This document shows positions 8,835 to 19,500 of a stretch of DNA of 64,000 nt, one piece after another. The notes below the pieces were generated by a model. That model was given only the letters and a program-made list of their open reading frames with translations, was not told the origin of the DNA and did not search any database. Numbering within the stretch: the stretch's first letter is position 1; each line of letters opens with the position of its first letter. The stretch is from Choristoneura fumiferana (taxonomy: Eukaryota; Arthropoda; Insecta; Lepidoptera; Tortricidae), in the NCBI RefSeq assembly GCF_025370935.1, contig NC_133485.1:17735739-17799738 (forward strand). The letters are read 5' to 3'. Both the position numbers and the translations under genes were made by a program.

Positions 8835-9821
8835 TAAATGTTGGGCAACATCCTACTAACCCCACTTCCCATTAATATTATAAATGAGAGAGTTTGTAAG
8901 TCTGTTTTTTACTTCATCACGTCTAAACCGTTGAACCGAGTTAGATGAATTTCTATATACAGATAGTTAGTCCCGGAGAAGAATATAGTATAGTTATTAT
9001 AAACTAGATGTTGCTCGTGACTTCGTCCGCTTTTAATGCGTTTATCGCTATGCCGCGGGAACTATGGAATTTTCTGGGATAAAAACTATCCTATGTCCTT
9101 CCCCGGGACTCCAACTATATCTATACCGAATTTCATCTAAATCGGTTCAGTGGATTAAACGTGAAGAGCTAACAAACAGACTTACAAACTTCGAATTTGT
9201 TGAGTTCTACCGGCCGGGTTCTAATTTAGCCAGTCTCTTCAACTGATCAAGTCATCACCTTCACATAGGAAGCTTGATTATATACAGTAATCTGGTAGTG
9301 ACATCCTGGTGGTCCGGCCAGGATCGTCTCCGCACGACGGAACTCCTCAACTTGGTAACTCAAAGTTAAATAAAGATTGTAAAATGTATTTCCTTTCATG
9401 ATTGGTTTTTGCATTTTTTATTTCAACTCCAAATTTGTTACTTTTACGGGTATCCCGTGAAATCATTACAACCATTACATTTCACTTCAGGGCTCTACGA
9501 CACAAGCCCAGTGAGCATTGAGTACTTTGCACACACCACTGAATTTATCCGCAGCTGTGTGCAAGTTTCCTTTCGCTGTTTCCCTTCGTAAAACCCAAAT
9601 GTTTCGTTTTAAATCAAGTGATGCCAGTTGAAATTGTTGCTTCTAGCTTATTGGCTGGCATGAGTCACTGCCGATCTGTGTGCGATTGGACCTTTGGCCT
9701 TTTTATAGCACCCGTAATAAGTGCACGATCACGTCTAATTTATTTTAAGAGCATTGGTAATATTCTTATTTACGTTTGCTTCTCATTTCATTTGTGTGTG
9801 TGCTACTTCCCATTCGCTATT
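8835..9821. other. Intron stretch with retroelement tails
   Basis: Bases 9050-9205 carry the common lepidopteran motif tctgggataaaaactatcct followed by 'catctaaatcggttcagtgg', the 3'-terminal consensus of a non-LTR or SINE family. Bases 9480-9590 resemble a degraded SINE body (gcacacaccactgaatttat). No exon or long conserved open frame was recognised. Confidence 0.6.
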
Positions 9822-10060
9822 TTTAACCCCCGACGCAAAAAGAGGGGTGTTATAAGTTTGACCGCTATGTGTCTGTCAGTGGCACCGTAGCTCTTAAACG
9901 GGTGGACCGATTTGAATGCGATTTTATTATTTGAAAGCAGGTTTTCTAGCGATGGTTCCTAGACATGTTTCATCAAAATCGGTCCAGCCGTTTTTGAGAT
10001 ATTGAAATTTGAAGTGACAAAGTCGGGGGATTTCCAACTTTTTGTTGGTTAGGTTATTAA
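9822..10060 (+). repeat. 'acccccgacgcaaaaa' interspersed repeat, copy 1
   Basis: The block starts tttttaacccccgacgcaaa and continues through cttaaacgggtggaccgatt to ccaactttttgttggttagg. A second copy in the same orientation lies at 12495-12725 with scattered substitutions, so this is an interspersed family. Confidence 0.8.
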
Positions 10061-10086
10061 TAAGTACTAGCTGTTTCGCCACCGTT

Positions 10087-10536
10087 CTAGTTTTTTAGGA
10101 TCCGTATCCAAAGGGTAAAAACGGAAACCCTATAACTAAGACTTCGCTGTCCGTCCGTCCGTCACCAGGCTGTATCTCATGAAACGTGATATGATAGCTA
10201 AACAGTTAAAATTTTCACGGATTATGTATAACTGTGGCCGCTATAACAACAAATACTAAAAACAGAATAAAATTAATATTTAAGGGGGCTCCCGTACAGC
10301 AAACTTGTTTTTTTTTTCGCCGATTTTTGCTGGATGTTAATAACGGCAACAGGTAGACGCTCGAAATATTCATAGAATATATCGTATATTCACTTTAAAA
10401 ATAAATAATAATAAAATTAAGATAACTATTTAAAGGGGGTTCCCGCGTTTTTTTGTTAATGTCTAAATTTTGTATAGATAATGGTACGGAAACCCTTCGT
10501 GCGCGAGCCCGACTCGAACTTGGCCGGTTATTAAAA
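10087..10536 (+). repeat. Divergent 'ggttccg'-class repeat
   Basis: It shares the layout of the 43-650 family: a gtccgtccgtccgtcacc tract near the start, an A+T-rich core, and a close at cgagcccgactcgaacttgg. It is an older relative, with gatccgtatcc in place of ggttccgtagcc. Confidence 0.65.
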
Positions 10537-10769
10537 AAAAATTGTTAACACAAACCTTGTCCTGACAATAAAGAACACAGCAAAAAACAATTATTCAATT
10601 TGGTGCCAGCGTTCGAAAGTATGTATATGTTAACTCTTTATTACACGTAAACAAAAAAAAAAAAAACAGATACACAGAGATAAGTAGAAAGGCAAGCTCA
10701 TACCTAAGAAGTGATCTCTTCCAGCTAACCTAGTTGGAGAAGACAATTATTACGTGCCGCAAAATGAAA

Positions 10770-10868
10770 ATTTTGATCAAAAATATCTATTGTTAACGGC
10801 GTAGAAGCGTGTTCAGATATTATTGATCAAGTTTTTGCTCACACGTTTATGAACTCGACTGTACAGTC
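10770..10868 (-). mobile_element. Partial MITE (tacagtcgagttcataaac family)
   Basis: The right end, tttatgaactcgactgtaca, and the body match the element at 11651-11788. The left end is missing or diverged. Confidence 0.7.
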
Positions 10869-10916
10869 AGCATCAAAATAGATAGATTTCATCACGATTA
10901 ATTTAGAACTTTAGAC

Positions 10917-11095
10917 GTGAAAGAGTTCCTCGGGAACTGTGCATTTTTCCGGGATAAATAGTAGCCTATGTCACTCTCTGGCCCATAAAATATCTCTATG
11001 CCAAAAATCACGTCGATCCGTCGCTCCGTGGCGACCTGAAAGACGGACAAACATACAAACACACGCGCTTTTGCATTTATAATATTACAGTATGG
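10917..11095 (+). repeat. 'cctcgggaactgtgcatttt' retroelement repeat next to an exon
   Basis: It carries the family sequence tcgggaactgtgcatttttc through gccaaaaatcacgtcgatcc to tttgcatttataatattaca. Other copies lie at 15176-15403, 28906-29106 and 51593-51792. It ends about 28 bp before the Nedd4 exon at 11124, so the splice acceptor tract lies directly beyond its 3' end. Confidence 0.8.
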
Positions 11096-11123
11096 ATGAG
11101 GATTGTTGTTTGATTGTCCGCAG

Positions 11124-11205
11124 CGACCCTTATGTGCGCGTGGAGCTGCAGAAAGCGGAGGGTGACGTCACCATCGAGACGTTTCTCACCAAGACCAAGA
11201 AGAAG
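11124..11205 (+). CDS. Nedd4: Nedd4 exon: C2 domain, Ca2+-binding loop 1
   Basis: The 82-bp exon lies between attgtccgcag and aagaag|gtgagt. One base completes the split Ser codon from 894, then 27 codons give DPYVRVELQKAEGDVTIETF and end with LTKTKKK. DPYV is the C2 calcium-binding loop 1 signature, and FTKTKKKTLNP is conserved in Nedd4 orthologues. The exon ends in phase 0 and joins TLNPVWN at 13493. A DIRS element, several MITEs and a retroelement tail lie between it and the previous exon, making a 10.2-kb intron. Confidence 0.96.
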
Positions 11206-11650
11206 GTGAGTTTTTGTACGATTCGATTTGTAGCATTCGAACATGGCGGATGTGGACAATGTCTAATTCTGCTATTTCTGTTTCTTTGGCTAGTTGAAGT
11301 ATAATTTTGATAGTGTTTTATGCAGCGATTAACCTTAACAGTGAACAGTGATCACAAAATTCTATATTGCTCTCGTGTCTGGCATTTTTTAATGCGCAAG
11401 TTGTCTCCGCGTGGTTTCTGGAATTTTACTATAAAGTTGTAAAAACTACAATCGCCGTACAACGTCCCTCTCAAAGAGAGTTTACCTTGACAGAGGCGAA
11501 ATTGTCGTATTAATTAGGACAGAAAAGCCATATCTTAAAAGAGAAGAAGATGAGTTTTTGTACGAGTAGAATAACGATATTAACACGGGCAATGGATACC
11601 CAGTCATTTGAAAGGCATTCATGGGTCCGAAGCCAACATGAGGCATTTGG
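11206..11650. other. Intron stretch without recognised features
   Basis: Nothing beyond the splice donor and non-coding A+T-rich sequence was recognised. Confidence 0.6.
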
Positions 11651-11788
11651 TACAGTCGAATTCATAAACTAGTGAGCGAAAATTTGATCAAAAATATCTG
11701 AACACACTTCTCTACGCCGTTAACAATAGAGTCGTGTTCAGATATTTTTGATCCAAAATTTGCTCACAAGTTTATGAACTCGACTGTA
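11651..11788. mobile_element. Fold-back MITE (tacagtcgagttcataaac)
   Basis: Two inverted arms of about 58 bp start tacagtcgaattcataaact and end gtttatgaactcgactgta, around the short centre acttctctacgccgttaaca. TA at both tips suggests a Tc1/mariner-type target. A partial relative lies at 10770-10868. Confidence 0.85.
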
Positions 11789-11944
11789 CCTTATAATATA
11801 AACGAGATGGTCCCTAATACGCCCATGAGGAGCGGACGTCCTTCACAGTTACCAAACTATTGCCAATAGGATCCTTGTCTTCTCATCTCCTTATCCAGAG
11901 CTATATTCGGCCACTCGCTCAGTTCTTTGTAATAAATAAATATC

Positions 11945-12270
11945 ATGGGACACTTTACACCAATTGACCTAGTCCCAAACTAAGCAAAGCTTGTACTATG
12001 GGCACTAGGGAACGGATAAACATATTCCATCCCAGCCTATATACGTCCCACGCGGGCCCAGTGCGGATTGGGAACTTCACACGCACCATTGCATTGCTTC
12101 GCAGGTTTGTGCAGGTTTCCTCACGATGTTTTCCATCACCGCAAAGCTCGTGGTAAATATCAAATGTGATTCCGCACATGAAGTTCGAAAAACTCAGAGG
12201 TGCGAGCCGGGGTTTGAACCCACCACCCTCTGCTTGAGAGGCGATAGGTCACTGGGCCACCACGGCTTTC
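11945..12270 (-). mobile_element. tRNA-derived SINE, antisense
   Basis: On the - strand the element begins with a tRNA-like head whose B-box-like gggttcaaaccccggctcgc is followed by the body motif gaaaacatcgtgaggaaacc and the tail motif ggaactt..gcactgggccc. It is a diverged copy of the SINE at 18339-18652, including the ggtggcc A-box-like segment. Confidence 0.8.
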
Positions 12271-12494
12271 AGAAACATACTTATATATAGATAAATACAT
12301 GCTTACCTAATATGCAAGACCCGAGAACAAACGTTCGGATTATTCATACAAATATTTGCCCCGATCGGGAATCGCACCTGGGACCTCAAGCTGCATAGTC
12401 TGTTCTAACCACTTGGCTTGAGGTCGTTAAATATGCCTTCTGATCTGCTCCTAATCCCGCCATCAGCCATCGAAAGGTACCATGTGGCTGAGTG

Positions 12495-12725
12495 CGCTCA
12501 TTTTTAACCCCCGACGTAAAAATAGGGGTGTTATAAGTTTGACCGCTGTCGTGGCACCGTAGCTCTTAAACGGGTGCACCGATTTGAATGCAGTTTTTTA
12601 TTTGAAAGCAGGTTTGCTAGCGATGGTTCTTAGACATGTTTTATCAAAATCGGTTTAGCCGTTTCTGAGACATTGAACTTTGAAGTGACAATGTCGGGGG
12701 TTTTCCAACTTTTTGTTTGGTTAGG
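12495..12725 (+). repeat. 'acccccgacgtaaaaa' interspersed repeat, copy 2
   Basis: It aligns end to end with 9822-10060, starting tttttaacccccgacgtaaa and ending ttttccaactttttgtttgg. It is non-coding. Confidence 0.8.
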
Positions 12726-12804
12726 TTAGTCGTGGATGCCTCCAGATCCAGAAGATATGTCAGGTCCAGTCCAATTAAAAAGTATTATATTTATACTACT
12801 AGTA

Positions 12805-12957
12805 ACCATTAAATCGTCACTACTTTGAAAAAATTTGGTATCTCAAATGAATACGTCAACAAAATTGAACCTTGACCCAATGGTCATAAAGTGCACTCAG
12901 AAAAGTTATCCATTTTGAGATACGAGTTTTTTTTAAAGTAGTGACGAAATGTTAATC
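12805..12957. mobile_element. MITE with 'cgtcactactttgaaaaa' inverted ends
   Basis: The left arm aaatcgtcactactttgaaa and the right arm tttaaagtagtgacgaaatg are inverted copies. The inner motifs ggtatctcaaatga and cattttgagatacg extend the pairing to about 45 bp with mismatches. Confidence 0.75.
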
Positions 12958-13044
12958 ATTAGATCCAGCAGCTGAATTGTAATTTTGGGATTTTAAAAAT
13001 CCCCGCGGGAATTCCCGAAAATTAAATCGTGGCTTTCTTGACGT

Positions 13045-13226
13045 CACATTAAAAATATATCCCGTGGGAATATCGGAATAAAAAGTAGCCTATGTTTTAT
13101 TCCAGATGTCCCGCTACCTACATACCAAATATCATCCAAATCCGTCCAGCCGTTTCACCGTAAAGGAGTAACAAACATACTTACTCACTCACTCATTCTC
13201 AAACTTTCGCATTTATAATTCTAGCA
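13045..13226 (+). repeat. Retroelement 3'-tail repeat
   Basis: The motif aataaaaagtagcctatgtt, then tccaaatccgtccagccgtt, ending ttcgcatttataattctagc, is the common 3' consensus of a lepidopteran non-LTR or SINE family. It abuts the palindrome at 13229-13310. Confidence 0.7.
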
Positions 13227-13228
13227 GG

Positions 13229-13310
13229 AACTAAAATAATTTCCTTGCTCACCCGCGACCTTACGATAGCAATCGTAAGGTCGCGGGTGAGCAAGGAAAT
13301 TATTTTAGTT
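13229..13310. repeat. Perfect 39-bp-arm palindrome
   Basis: The left arm (13229-13267) and the right arm (13272-13310) are exact reverse complements around the loop agca. The arm contains cttgctcacccgcgacctta. A related single arm, ctttgctcacccgcgaccta, occurs at 26724-26743 in one haplotype copy only. Confidence 0.9.
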
Positions 13311-13492
13311 CATTGATATGGACCTCCGCAAAGTAACGCCTGATTCAATAAATTAATTCTAGCAGGATTACAATGATGGTAATGCTGTTGATTATTTTAT
13401 TTTAATTATAAAGATGTTATTCTATAATCTCTTCAAGAGGATTTCCAGTTATAAAGTCGCATGCTGTATATTTTGTTTATATTCTGTTCCAG

Positions 13493-13531
13493 ACGTTGAA
13501 TCCAGTATGGAATCAAGAGTTTGTCTTCAGG
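13493..13531 (+). CDS. Nedd4: Nedd4 micro-exon: C2 domain TLNPVWNQEFVFR
   Basis: The 39-bp exon (13 codons, phase 0 at both ends) lies between attctgttccag and agg|gtgagt. It encodes TLNPVWNQEFVFR, the C2 strand diagnostic of the family (NPxWNExFxF). It joins VKPQEHKL in the next exon. The exon is too short to find by open-frame length and is called from splice sites and the C2 match. Confidence 0.96.
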
Positions 13532-13845
13532 GTGAGTGGAAGCACTGTATTAGTTAACTTGTGACTGTGAGCTATAGATGTCGCGAAATGATTGAAGTAT
13601 GATATTTTTTACGTTTTCAACCGCATGGCTCATTTTGAATCGACAAAAAATGACATAATTATGAACGTGACCACAAAATTCCACCTTAATCGGCCTCGTA
13701 TAAGAGCACAGTCGGACAGACATACGAATGCATTTTGGCCCAAGCTGAAGCGGACATGCTGCGCTCTGCGTGTTTGCTCGGTCAATTATATTGAATTGAT
13801 TCGAGTGATAGACTTGAATAAAAATGTTATACTGTGCCATATGTG

Positions 13846-14040
13846 TCACATGCTACATCTGGCACATGCACCATGTCATATATGTCCCCTGCCACATGTG
13901 GCAAGTGTGCCATGTATGTCCCGTGCCACATCTGGAACACGTGTCATACATATATGTCCAGTGTCACATCTGGAACACGTGTCATATATCCCGTGCCACA
14001 TCTGCTGGCGTGCTATATATGTCCCGTGCCACATCTGGCA
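13846..14040 (+). repeat. Degenerate tandem repeat before an exon
   Basis: About five imperfect units of about 33-38 bp are built on cccgtgccacatctggaaca followed by cgtgtcatatat. The array ends about 28 bp before the Nedd4 exon at 14068, within the usual branch-point and pyrimidine-tract region. Open frames through it are low complexity and not coding. Confidence 0.85.
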
Positions 14041-14067
14041 CTATTTCACCCTGCCTTCTCCTTTCAG

Positions 14068-14237
14068 GTCAAACCCCAAGAGCACAAGCTCCTCATCCAA
14101 GTGTTCGACGAGAACCGTCTCACCCGCGACGATTTCCTCGGTATGGTGGAGCTGCCCCTCGCCTCCGCACCCGCGGAGAGCGCCGCCGCCCCCCGCCCCC
14201 CGGCGGTCAAGTACGCGCTGCGACCGCGCAGGTCCGT
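14068..14237 (+). CDS. Nedd4: Nedd4 exon: second half of C2 domain
   Basis: The 170-bp exon lies between ctcctttcag and ggtccgt|gtaagt. It encodes VKPQEHKLLIQVFDENRL, then TRDDFLGMVELPL (the C2 Asp-containing loop), a variable Ala/Pro-rich insert, and YALRPRRSV, the end of the C2 domain in Nedd4 proteins. It opens in phase 0 and ends in phase 2, completed by one base at 18994. The Ala/Pro-rich segment replaces the Thr/Glu-rich loop of other orthologues and has notably high G+C. Confidence 0.96.
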
Positions 14238-15175
14238 GTAAGTATTGGCTGTTTGCATTGCTGGTGTTTTTTTTTTTGCTGGTTGGTTGTGCCCATGGGT
14301 GTACTCATTAGGCAAGGAGGAGCAGGGAAGGGCAGCTCCAGGGAGGGGGGGGGGCGGGGGTCATGACACCCCACTTGACCCGTGGACTGGGTCTAGGACA
14401 ACAGTAGATATTTTTATACGATACTAACGCCATCTAACGATATTCCATCTGTCAACCCCTCCTCAGTGATTACGATTTTGTAGTTTGTAAACAGTTATAT
14501 AAATTGGGATGTAAACACATGGGTGCGTAAGAGAAATACAGGAAAATCACTAAGCTTTCACTCATAATTTTGATGTAAAATTAAAATATGTATGTATGTA
14601 TGTATGTGTGTATGAAGGTTGTGTTCGCAGGGATAAACGTATATGATTTCGCACGGTTTCCTAGTTATTATTTAATTTAAAATGTAGACAGATTTTCACT
14701 GGTTTATATGGAATTCTAATAACGGATACACAAAGTGTTCTGTACCACATTTCCGGTTCCTATTATTAAGATCAAGCAACACAATGTTTAAGACTATCTC
14801 TGTCTAATTTAAAATATAAAATTGAGATCAAGTAAATCCAAATAAACGCGTTTCGCGAATAAAGGTTCTATATCATTGCCCGAATTTCATATGCCATAGT
14901 GTATCGTTTCCCAGAATTTTTATTTGTCATAAAGTAATTTATTTCTGAAACAGTATTTTCTTCAGAATTGATATTAAACTAACCTAACCTAAAACTAATA
15001 ACAATAACCTATTGCATTCTATAGGATGACATTAAAAAAATCCTAAAAACAGCATGGTTCTTTATGTATATTTTATGACAAACTTTGTAATGGCAAGTGA
15101 AATTATCACAAATGAAATAGGTAAATAAAGTTATTCGCTTTATAAGTCTTATTTCATTTTTATTTTATTTACTAT
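14238..15175. other. Intron stretch with microsatellite
   Basis: The stretch contains a (tatg)n microsatellite near 14588-14612 and an isolated G-rich tract near 14340-14360. No exon or transposon ends were recognised. Confidence 0.6.
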
Positions 15176-15403
15176 CTTTTGCCCGCGGCTTCGCCCGCGT
15201 GGAATTCGGTTATCGCGCGCTGTTCCCTCGGGAACTGTGCATTTTTCTGGGATAAAAAGTAGCCTATGTCACTCTCTGGCCCATAAACTATCTCTATGCC
15301 AAAAATCACGTCGATCCGTCCCTCCGTTTCGACGTGAAAGACGGACAAACATACAGACAAACACACAAACACACACACTTTCGCATTTATAATATTAGTA
15401 TGG
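15176..15403 (+). repeat. 'cccgcggcttcgcccgcgtg' retroelement repeat
   Basis: This is a near-complete family copy: ttttgcccgcggcttcgccc, then ctcgggaactgtgcattttt, ending tttataatattagtatggat. The open frame on the other strand is a by-product of the repeat. Confidence 0.85.
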
Positions 15404-16509
15404 ATAATATCAGCTATTTGAAACCTCTATCTTCTACTTGAGAGGCCAAAAGTGAAATCATATAGGTTACCACAGCTTTTTTTCTCATATTTCTCATAAA
15501 AATAGTCCTATGTTCAGTTGAGTGACCTAGGACACCAATAGATACGGCTCGGTGAGTGTCGGTTCGGTGTACATTCGAGTGTGCTATATTTTAACACGCT
15601 TTATTTTTATTTGCAAATATTAGAAAATGCCTCGATTTGTTTGAGTAGATGAGTGGCACTGCGTCGTATAAAAAATTTCTTTACTAAACTGATTTCAGGT
15701 AGGTGATGTAAGGTAGATAGAAAAGCCTTGGTCTCCATACGTAGCCTGCGTTGAAAGGGCCCAAATTCTATCCTAACTTTATTAGGTCCTATCGCTTTAC
15801 CGGCCCCTTAGTGCTGGTTATGTACGGGGAATAAGGTCTAACTATACACATACTTTTTAATATGAATGGTTAACGTTGTGGTTAAAAATCTGTAAGTTGG
15901 ACTTATAATAACCTCCTGGATCCCATTTTTCACCCATTTCACCCTCGATTTAACAATCCTCGCCTGCGGCTTGGGTTACACACGTCTCGGGTAAAAAAGT
16001 GCGTTGCATGCACTCGTTGTACAATCTATTACTGTTGTATGAATTGGGTTTGTTTTATCTAGTTGTTTAAATGTGTAGGTAGATTGTATTACGGAAGCTT
16101 GCATGGGTTCCGGTTAAAAAAATGTAATCTCGAAACTCTAAAGCTGCGTTTACATTCATCTGATGCAGTGTGTTGTGACGCAGCGACGGCCTTACCCATT
16201 GCGAGGCTCCGGGCGGCAGGTCTTTGCGAGGCCCTTTGTCCTTCGTGAAAAGTATGTGATGCGAAATATAGTTTAAAAATTCTATATTTTTTTAATTTGC
16301 TTGGGTTGTTGCGCGAGACCCCTGCAAGAGCGAGGCCCCGGGCGATGGCCTTGGCCCTGTTCGCCACCCCCTAAGGCCGCCGTTGTGACGGCTTGTGTTA
16401 CGTCGCATCAAAGCTATAGAGAGAGGGAGAGAGAGATACAGAAAGCATCACAACAAAACACGACAGATAAATGTAAAATGCGGCTTAAGGCATTGAATGA
16501 ATAATTTCG
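15404..16509. other. Intron stretch, unassigned
   Basis: No exon was recognised. Around 16140-16410 the base composition is locally G+C-rich (gcgaggccccgggcgatggc), consistent with a retroelement fragment. A short (ga)n tract lies near 16417-16436. Confidence 0.5.
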
Positions 16510-16890
16510 CGTCATCATCATCATCATCAGCCGGAAGACGTCCACTGCTGGACAAAGGCCTCCCCCTTAGAACGCCACAATGAACGAAAACTCGCCACTT
16601 GCATCCACCGGTTTCCCGCTACTCTCACGATGTCGTCAGCGAATCAGGCGTCAGCGCGAATTTCGCGTATCTGACAAATTTATTACTTTCCAATTTGTAC
16701 TGTAACTAGCAATAATAGTAACAAATATTAAATAATAACACAGAGTTCAGATACGTGGTATTAATTTAATATTTGTCTCATAAAATAACAGGAGCTTAAT
16801 AAAAAGTCCAAGCCCAAGCCCTCTCATTCTGAGAGGAGGCCTGTGCCCAGCAGTGGGACGAATATAAGCTGGGATGATGGTGAATAAAAA
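16510..16890. mobile_element. Two SINE fragments
   Basis: Bases 16510-16660 begin with (atc)n and agacgtccactgctggacaa, an antisense SINE 3' end. Bases 16800-16890 hold a sense tail (gaggaggcctgtgcccagca, then gctgggatgatgg). Only tail portions remain. Confidence 0.7.
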
Positions 16891-17155
16891 GTGGTGGAAC
16901 AGGCCCCAGATAAGATAAGTGAGTGACGATTAACGTATCAGACTTAGGCCAATCCATATGAAATCGCTCGACGCTCGTTTCCAGCGTCAAATCTGGTCAC
17001 GTGAAATATAGCGATAAAGCTGAAAATGCTGAGCTTTATCGCTGAAAAAAAAACCTCTGTAATTTCAGATTGTTTTTTTTTTTTTTTTGGAATCTTTTTG
17101 TATTTTTTATTTCAATTCCAAATTTTTACTTTTTTTGTCATCCCGTAAAACCTAA

Positions 17156-17252
17156 ATTGAAAATACAAACTGAAATAAAGATGCACAGAAAAAACAGAAA
17201 AAACTCTTTTCTGTTTTTTCTGTGCATCTTTATTTCAGTTTGTATTTTCAAT
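17156..17252. repeat. Perfect 46-bp-arm palindrome from a SINE tail
   Basis: Bases 17156-17201 and 17207-17252 are exact reverse complements around the loop aactc. The arm sequence (atacaaactgaaataaagat, then gcacagaaaaaacag) matches the tail of the tRNA-like repeat near 19375-19420. It looks like a head-to-head pair of retroelement tails. Confidence 0.88.
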
Positions 17253-18035
17253 TCTGTAATTTCGGCAAAAACATTGTTTTTTATGATTATAATTTTTTTT
17301 ATTAAGGCTTAAATAATTTTATATTTATATATAGAAGATTATACACAACACAAGATACAATAATATGATAGGAAACAAAATTAATAAAAACAACATAAAT
17401 ATACCTAACTATAAAAAGAAAACACCATCTAGGAGGCCCTCCTGCGGCATAGACCCCAACACACTGGCGGCATTACCTCTCTGTACAGTTAGAGAAATTC
17501 GCTGGGAGAGGTAAGCCATTGTTATTTTTTTTCATTCACTCCAATTTCTTTTATTTGTACCACTGCCACGACTGCTACTAAATGAGATTAAGAAATCAGC
17601 TTCCAAGGCCAAGGTCATTCCTGCAAGAAGCCATCTTGTCGCTGCTGCTCGACGCGGCGGCTTGACGCTACTTTTTTTAATCGCGGAAAATTGAAAATCA
17701 CCTTCAAAATGGGGTCACGTGACCAGATTTATCGCTGCAATCGAGCGACGAGCGACTGCATGGGGCCGTCTGGGAATACCTTTTACAAGGCTCACATATG
17801 TACGCTACAAAAATCCTACGATGAAAGTGCACCGTTGGATCGGTCAGATTTGTCAGTGCCAGATGTCAGATTGCCGATCCAAATCAAACTCCGTAGTATA
17901 ATCCACGCGTAAATTGTGAAGAGTTCTAACCACACAGAATAAAGTACGACTTGGACCGGTTACGCAATTTACACCAATGTCAAATGAAGGTCATAGCTTA
18001 TTTGTTTAATAATAAATTAATTACATTAAATTAAA
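17253..18035. other. Intron stretch, unassigned
   Basis: Bases 17413-17515 hold an isolated fragment (ctaggaggccctcctgcggc) of non-LTR character. No exon was recognised; the open frames near 17690-17910 lack splice support. Confidence 0.5.
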
Positions 18036-18090
18036 ATGAAATGCCCAGCAGTGGGACGTATATAGGCTGGGAATGAATGATGAATGAAAA
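18036..18090 (+). mobile_element. SINE 3' tail fragment
   Basis: The fragment is tgcccagcagtgggacgtat followed by aggctgggaatgaatgatga, the sense 3' end of the SINE whose antisense copy is at 18339-18652. Confidence 0.75.
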
Positions 18091-18338
18091 TTAAATAACT
18101 ACAGAAAACGAGTTAAAAATCATTTATCTCGAAATGGTTTTCGATTTACTATACATTGCAAAAAAAATAGACATCCCCAATTCTTACGCCACACACACGC
18201 AACTGTTTATCGTAGCGATCTTCAGTTCAGTTCGACGACCACGACGACGTAATTGCGGTTGTGGGTTCAATTATAGCCCTAATTCATCTGATCCGATTTT
18301 TCTATTCGAACTTCGATGGTACAGTCAAGTGTAAAAAT

Positions 18339-18652
18339 ATCATCATCATCATCTCAGCCTATATAAGTCCCACTGCTGGGCACAGGCCTCCTCTCAGAAC
18401 AAGAGGGCTTGGGCCATAGTTCCCACGCGGGCCCAGTGCGGATTGGGAACTTCGCACGCACCATTGAATCGCTTCGCAGGTTTGTGCAGGTATCCTCACG
18501 ATGTTTTCCTTCACCGCAAAGCTCGTGGTAAATTTCAAATGTAATTCCGCACATGAATTTCGAAAAACTCAGAGGTGCGAGCCGGGGTTCGAACCCACGA
18601 CCCTCTGCTTGAGAGGCGATAGGTCAAACCACTAGGCCACCACGGCTTCAGT
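18339..18652 (-). mobile_element. Full-length tRNA-derived SINE, antisense
   Basis: On the - strand the head reads aagccgtggtggcctagtgg (A-box-like), then gggttcgaaccccggctcgc (B-box-like). The body has gaaaacatcgtgaggatacc and gcactgggcccgcgtgggaa, and the tail gcccagcagtgggacttata ends in (gat)n. This is the standard plan of lepidopteran tRNA SINEs transcribed by RNA polymerase III. It is non-coding. Confidence 0.88.
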
Positions 18653-18993
18653 GTAAAAGTATGAACTTATTCAAAGTTTAAAAAATACGTACCACAGACT
18701 CTTATTCCAACGCAATAAGGCCGTAGTAACATATTTTTGAGTGGTCCGAATAGATACCTACTTATTTTTGACTGTACAGTTTTAAAAAATCGTATAAAAG
18801 TAGATACCTACAGTTTTTTCACACACACGATACGATAAACGGTACCGGTCGAACGGTGTAGTATGATCGTTATGATTTTTCGTAGTATCTGCGGGCTCTA
18901 ATAGATTTTGATTTTCATGCAAAGTTCATCTTCAGCCCAAATCAATTAGGTACTAAGTATACCGATTTTTTTATGAACGTTTGTATTCCACAG
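18653..18993. other. Intron end, no features besides the acceptor
   Basis: A+T-rich intron sequence ends at the acceptor tttgtattccacag of the exon at 18994. Confidence 0.6.
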
Positions 18994-19135
18994 CGCTCGG
19001 TCCCGGGTCCGTGGGCACATCGAGGTGTATCACGCGCTAGTGGGCAGAGTGGGCGAGCCCGGCACGGAGGAGCCCGCCGCGCCATCAGACTGGGAGATGG
19101 TCGAGCCCAGCCCACAAGTGGGGAACGTGCAGCCG
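18994..19135 (+). CDS. Nedd4: Nedd4 exon: C2 C-terminal flank and DW linker
   Basis: The 142-bp exon lies between ttgtattccacag and cagccg|gtgagt. Its first base completes Val, then 47 codons start ARSRVRGHIEVYHALVG, matching the post-C2 GAKSRIKG...IYHAF segment of Nedd4 proteins. It continues with a variable region containing PSDWEMVEPS, equivalent to the conserved acidic WE motif before WW1. It ends in phase 0 and can join the phase-0 WW1 exon at 30071 directly or through either cassette exon. Confidence 0.95.
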
Positions 19136-19369
19136 GTGAGTGGGCTTTGCGAGTCAATGGGCTGATTTCCTAAAAAAAAATTAATTAGTCCGTTAGTTAC
19201 GTTATCAGAAAATATTATAAACTTATTTTGTCTTTTGCTGATTGGGCATTTTTATCTACCGCTGTACCCTGAGTTTGTCTCTCAGATTTCAACAAAATTT
19301 GGTAGGTAGACTCAGTCCATGATTCCGAGCTGGAAAAACAGGGTCTGCAGATGTGTCCCCAAAATATAT

Positions 19370-19500
19370 CTAAAATACAAACTGAGACATGGATGCACAG
19401 AAAAACCAGAAAAAGAGACCAGCGCTGGGAATCGAACCCAGGTCCTCAGCAATCCGTGCTGCGTGCTATAACCCCTACACCACCGCTGGACTCCAGCAGC
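19370..19500 (-). mobile_element. tRNA-like SINE head and tail, antisense
   Basis: On the - strand, tccagcggtggtgtaggggt (A-box-like) and cctgggttcgattcccagcg (B-box-like) form a tRNA-like head, followed by a tail related to the arms of the palindrome at 17156-17252. Confidence 0.75.

Noticed and set aside
13592..14311. Open frames of 239 and 180 codons around the C2 exon
   Set aside because: They pass through the tandem repeat and intron and do not read in the C2 frame.
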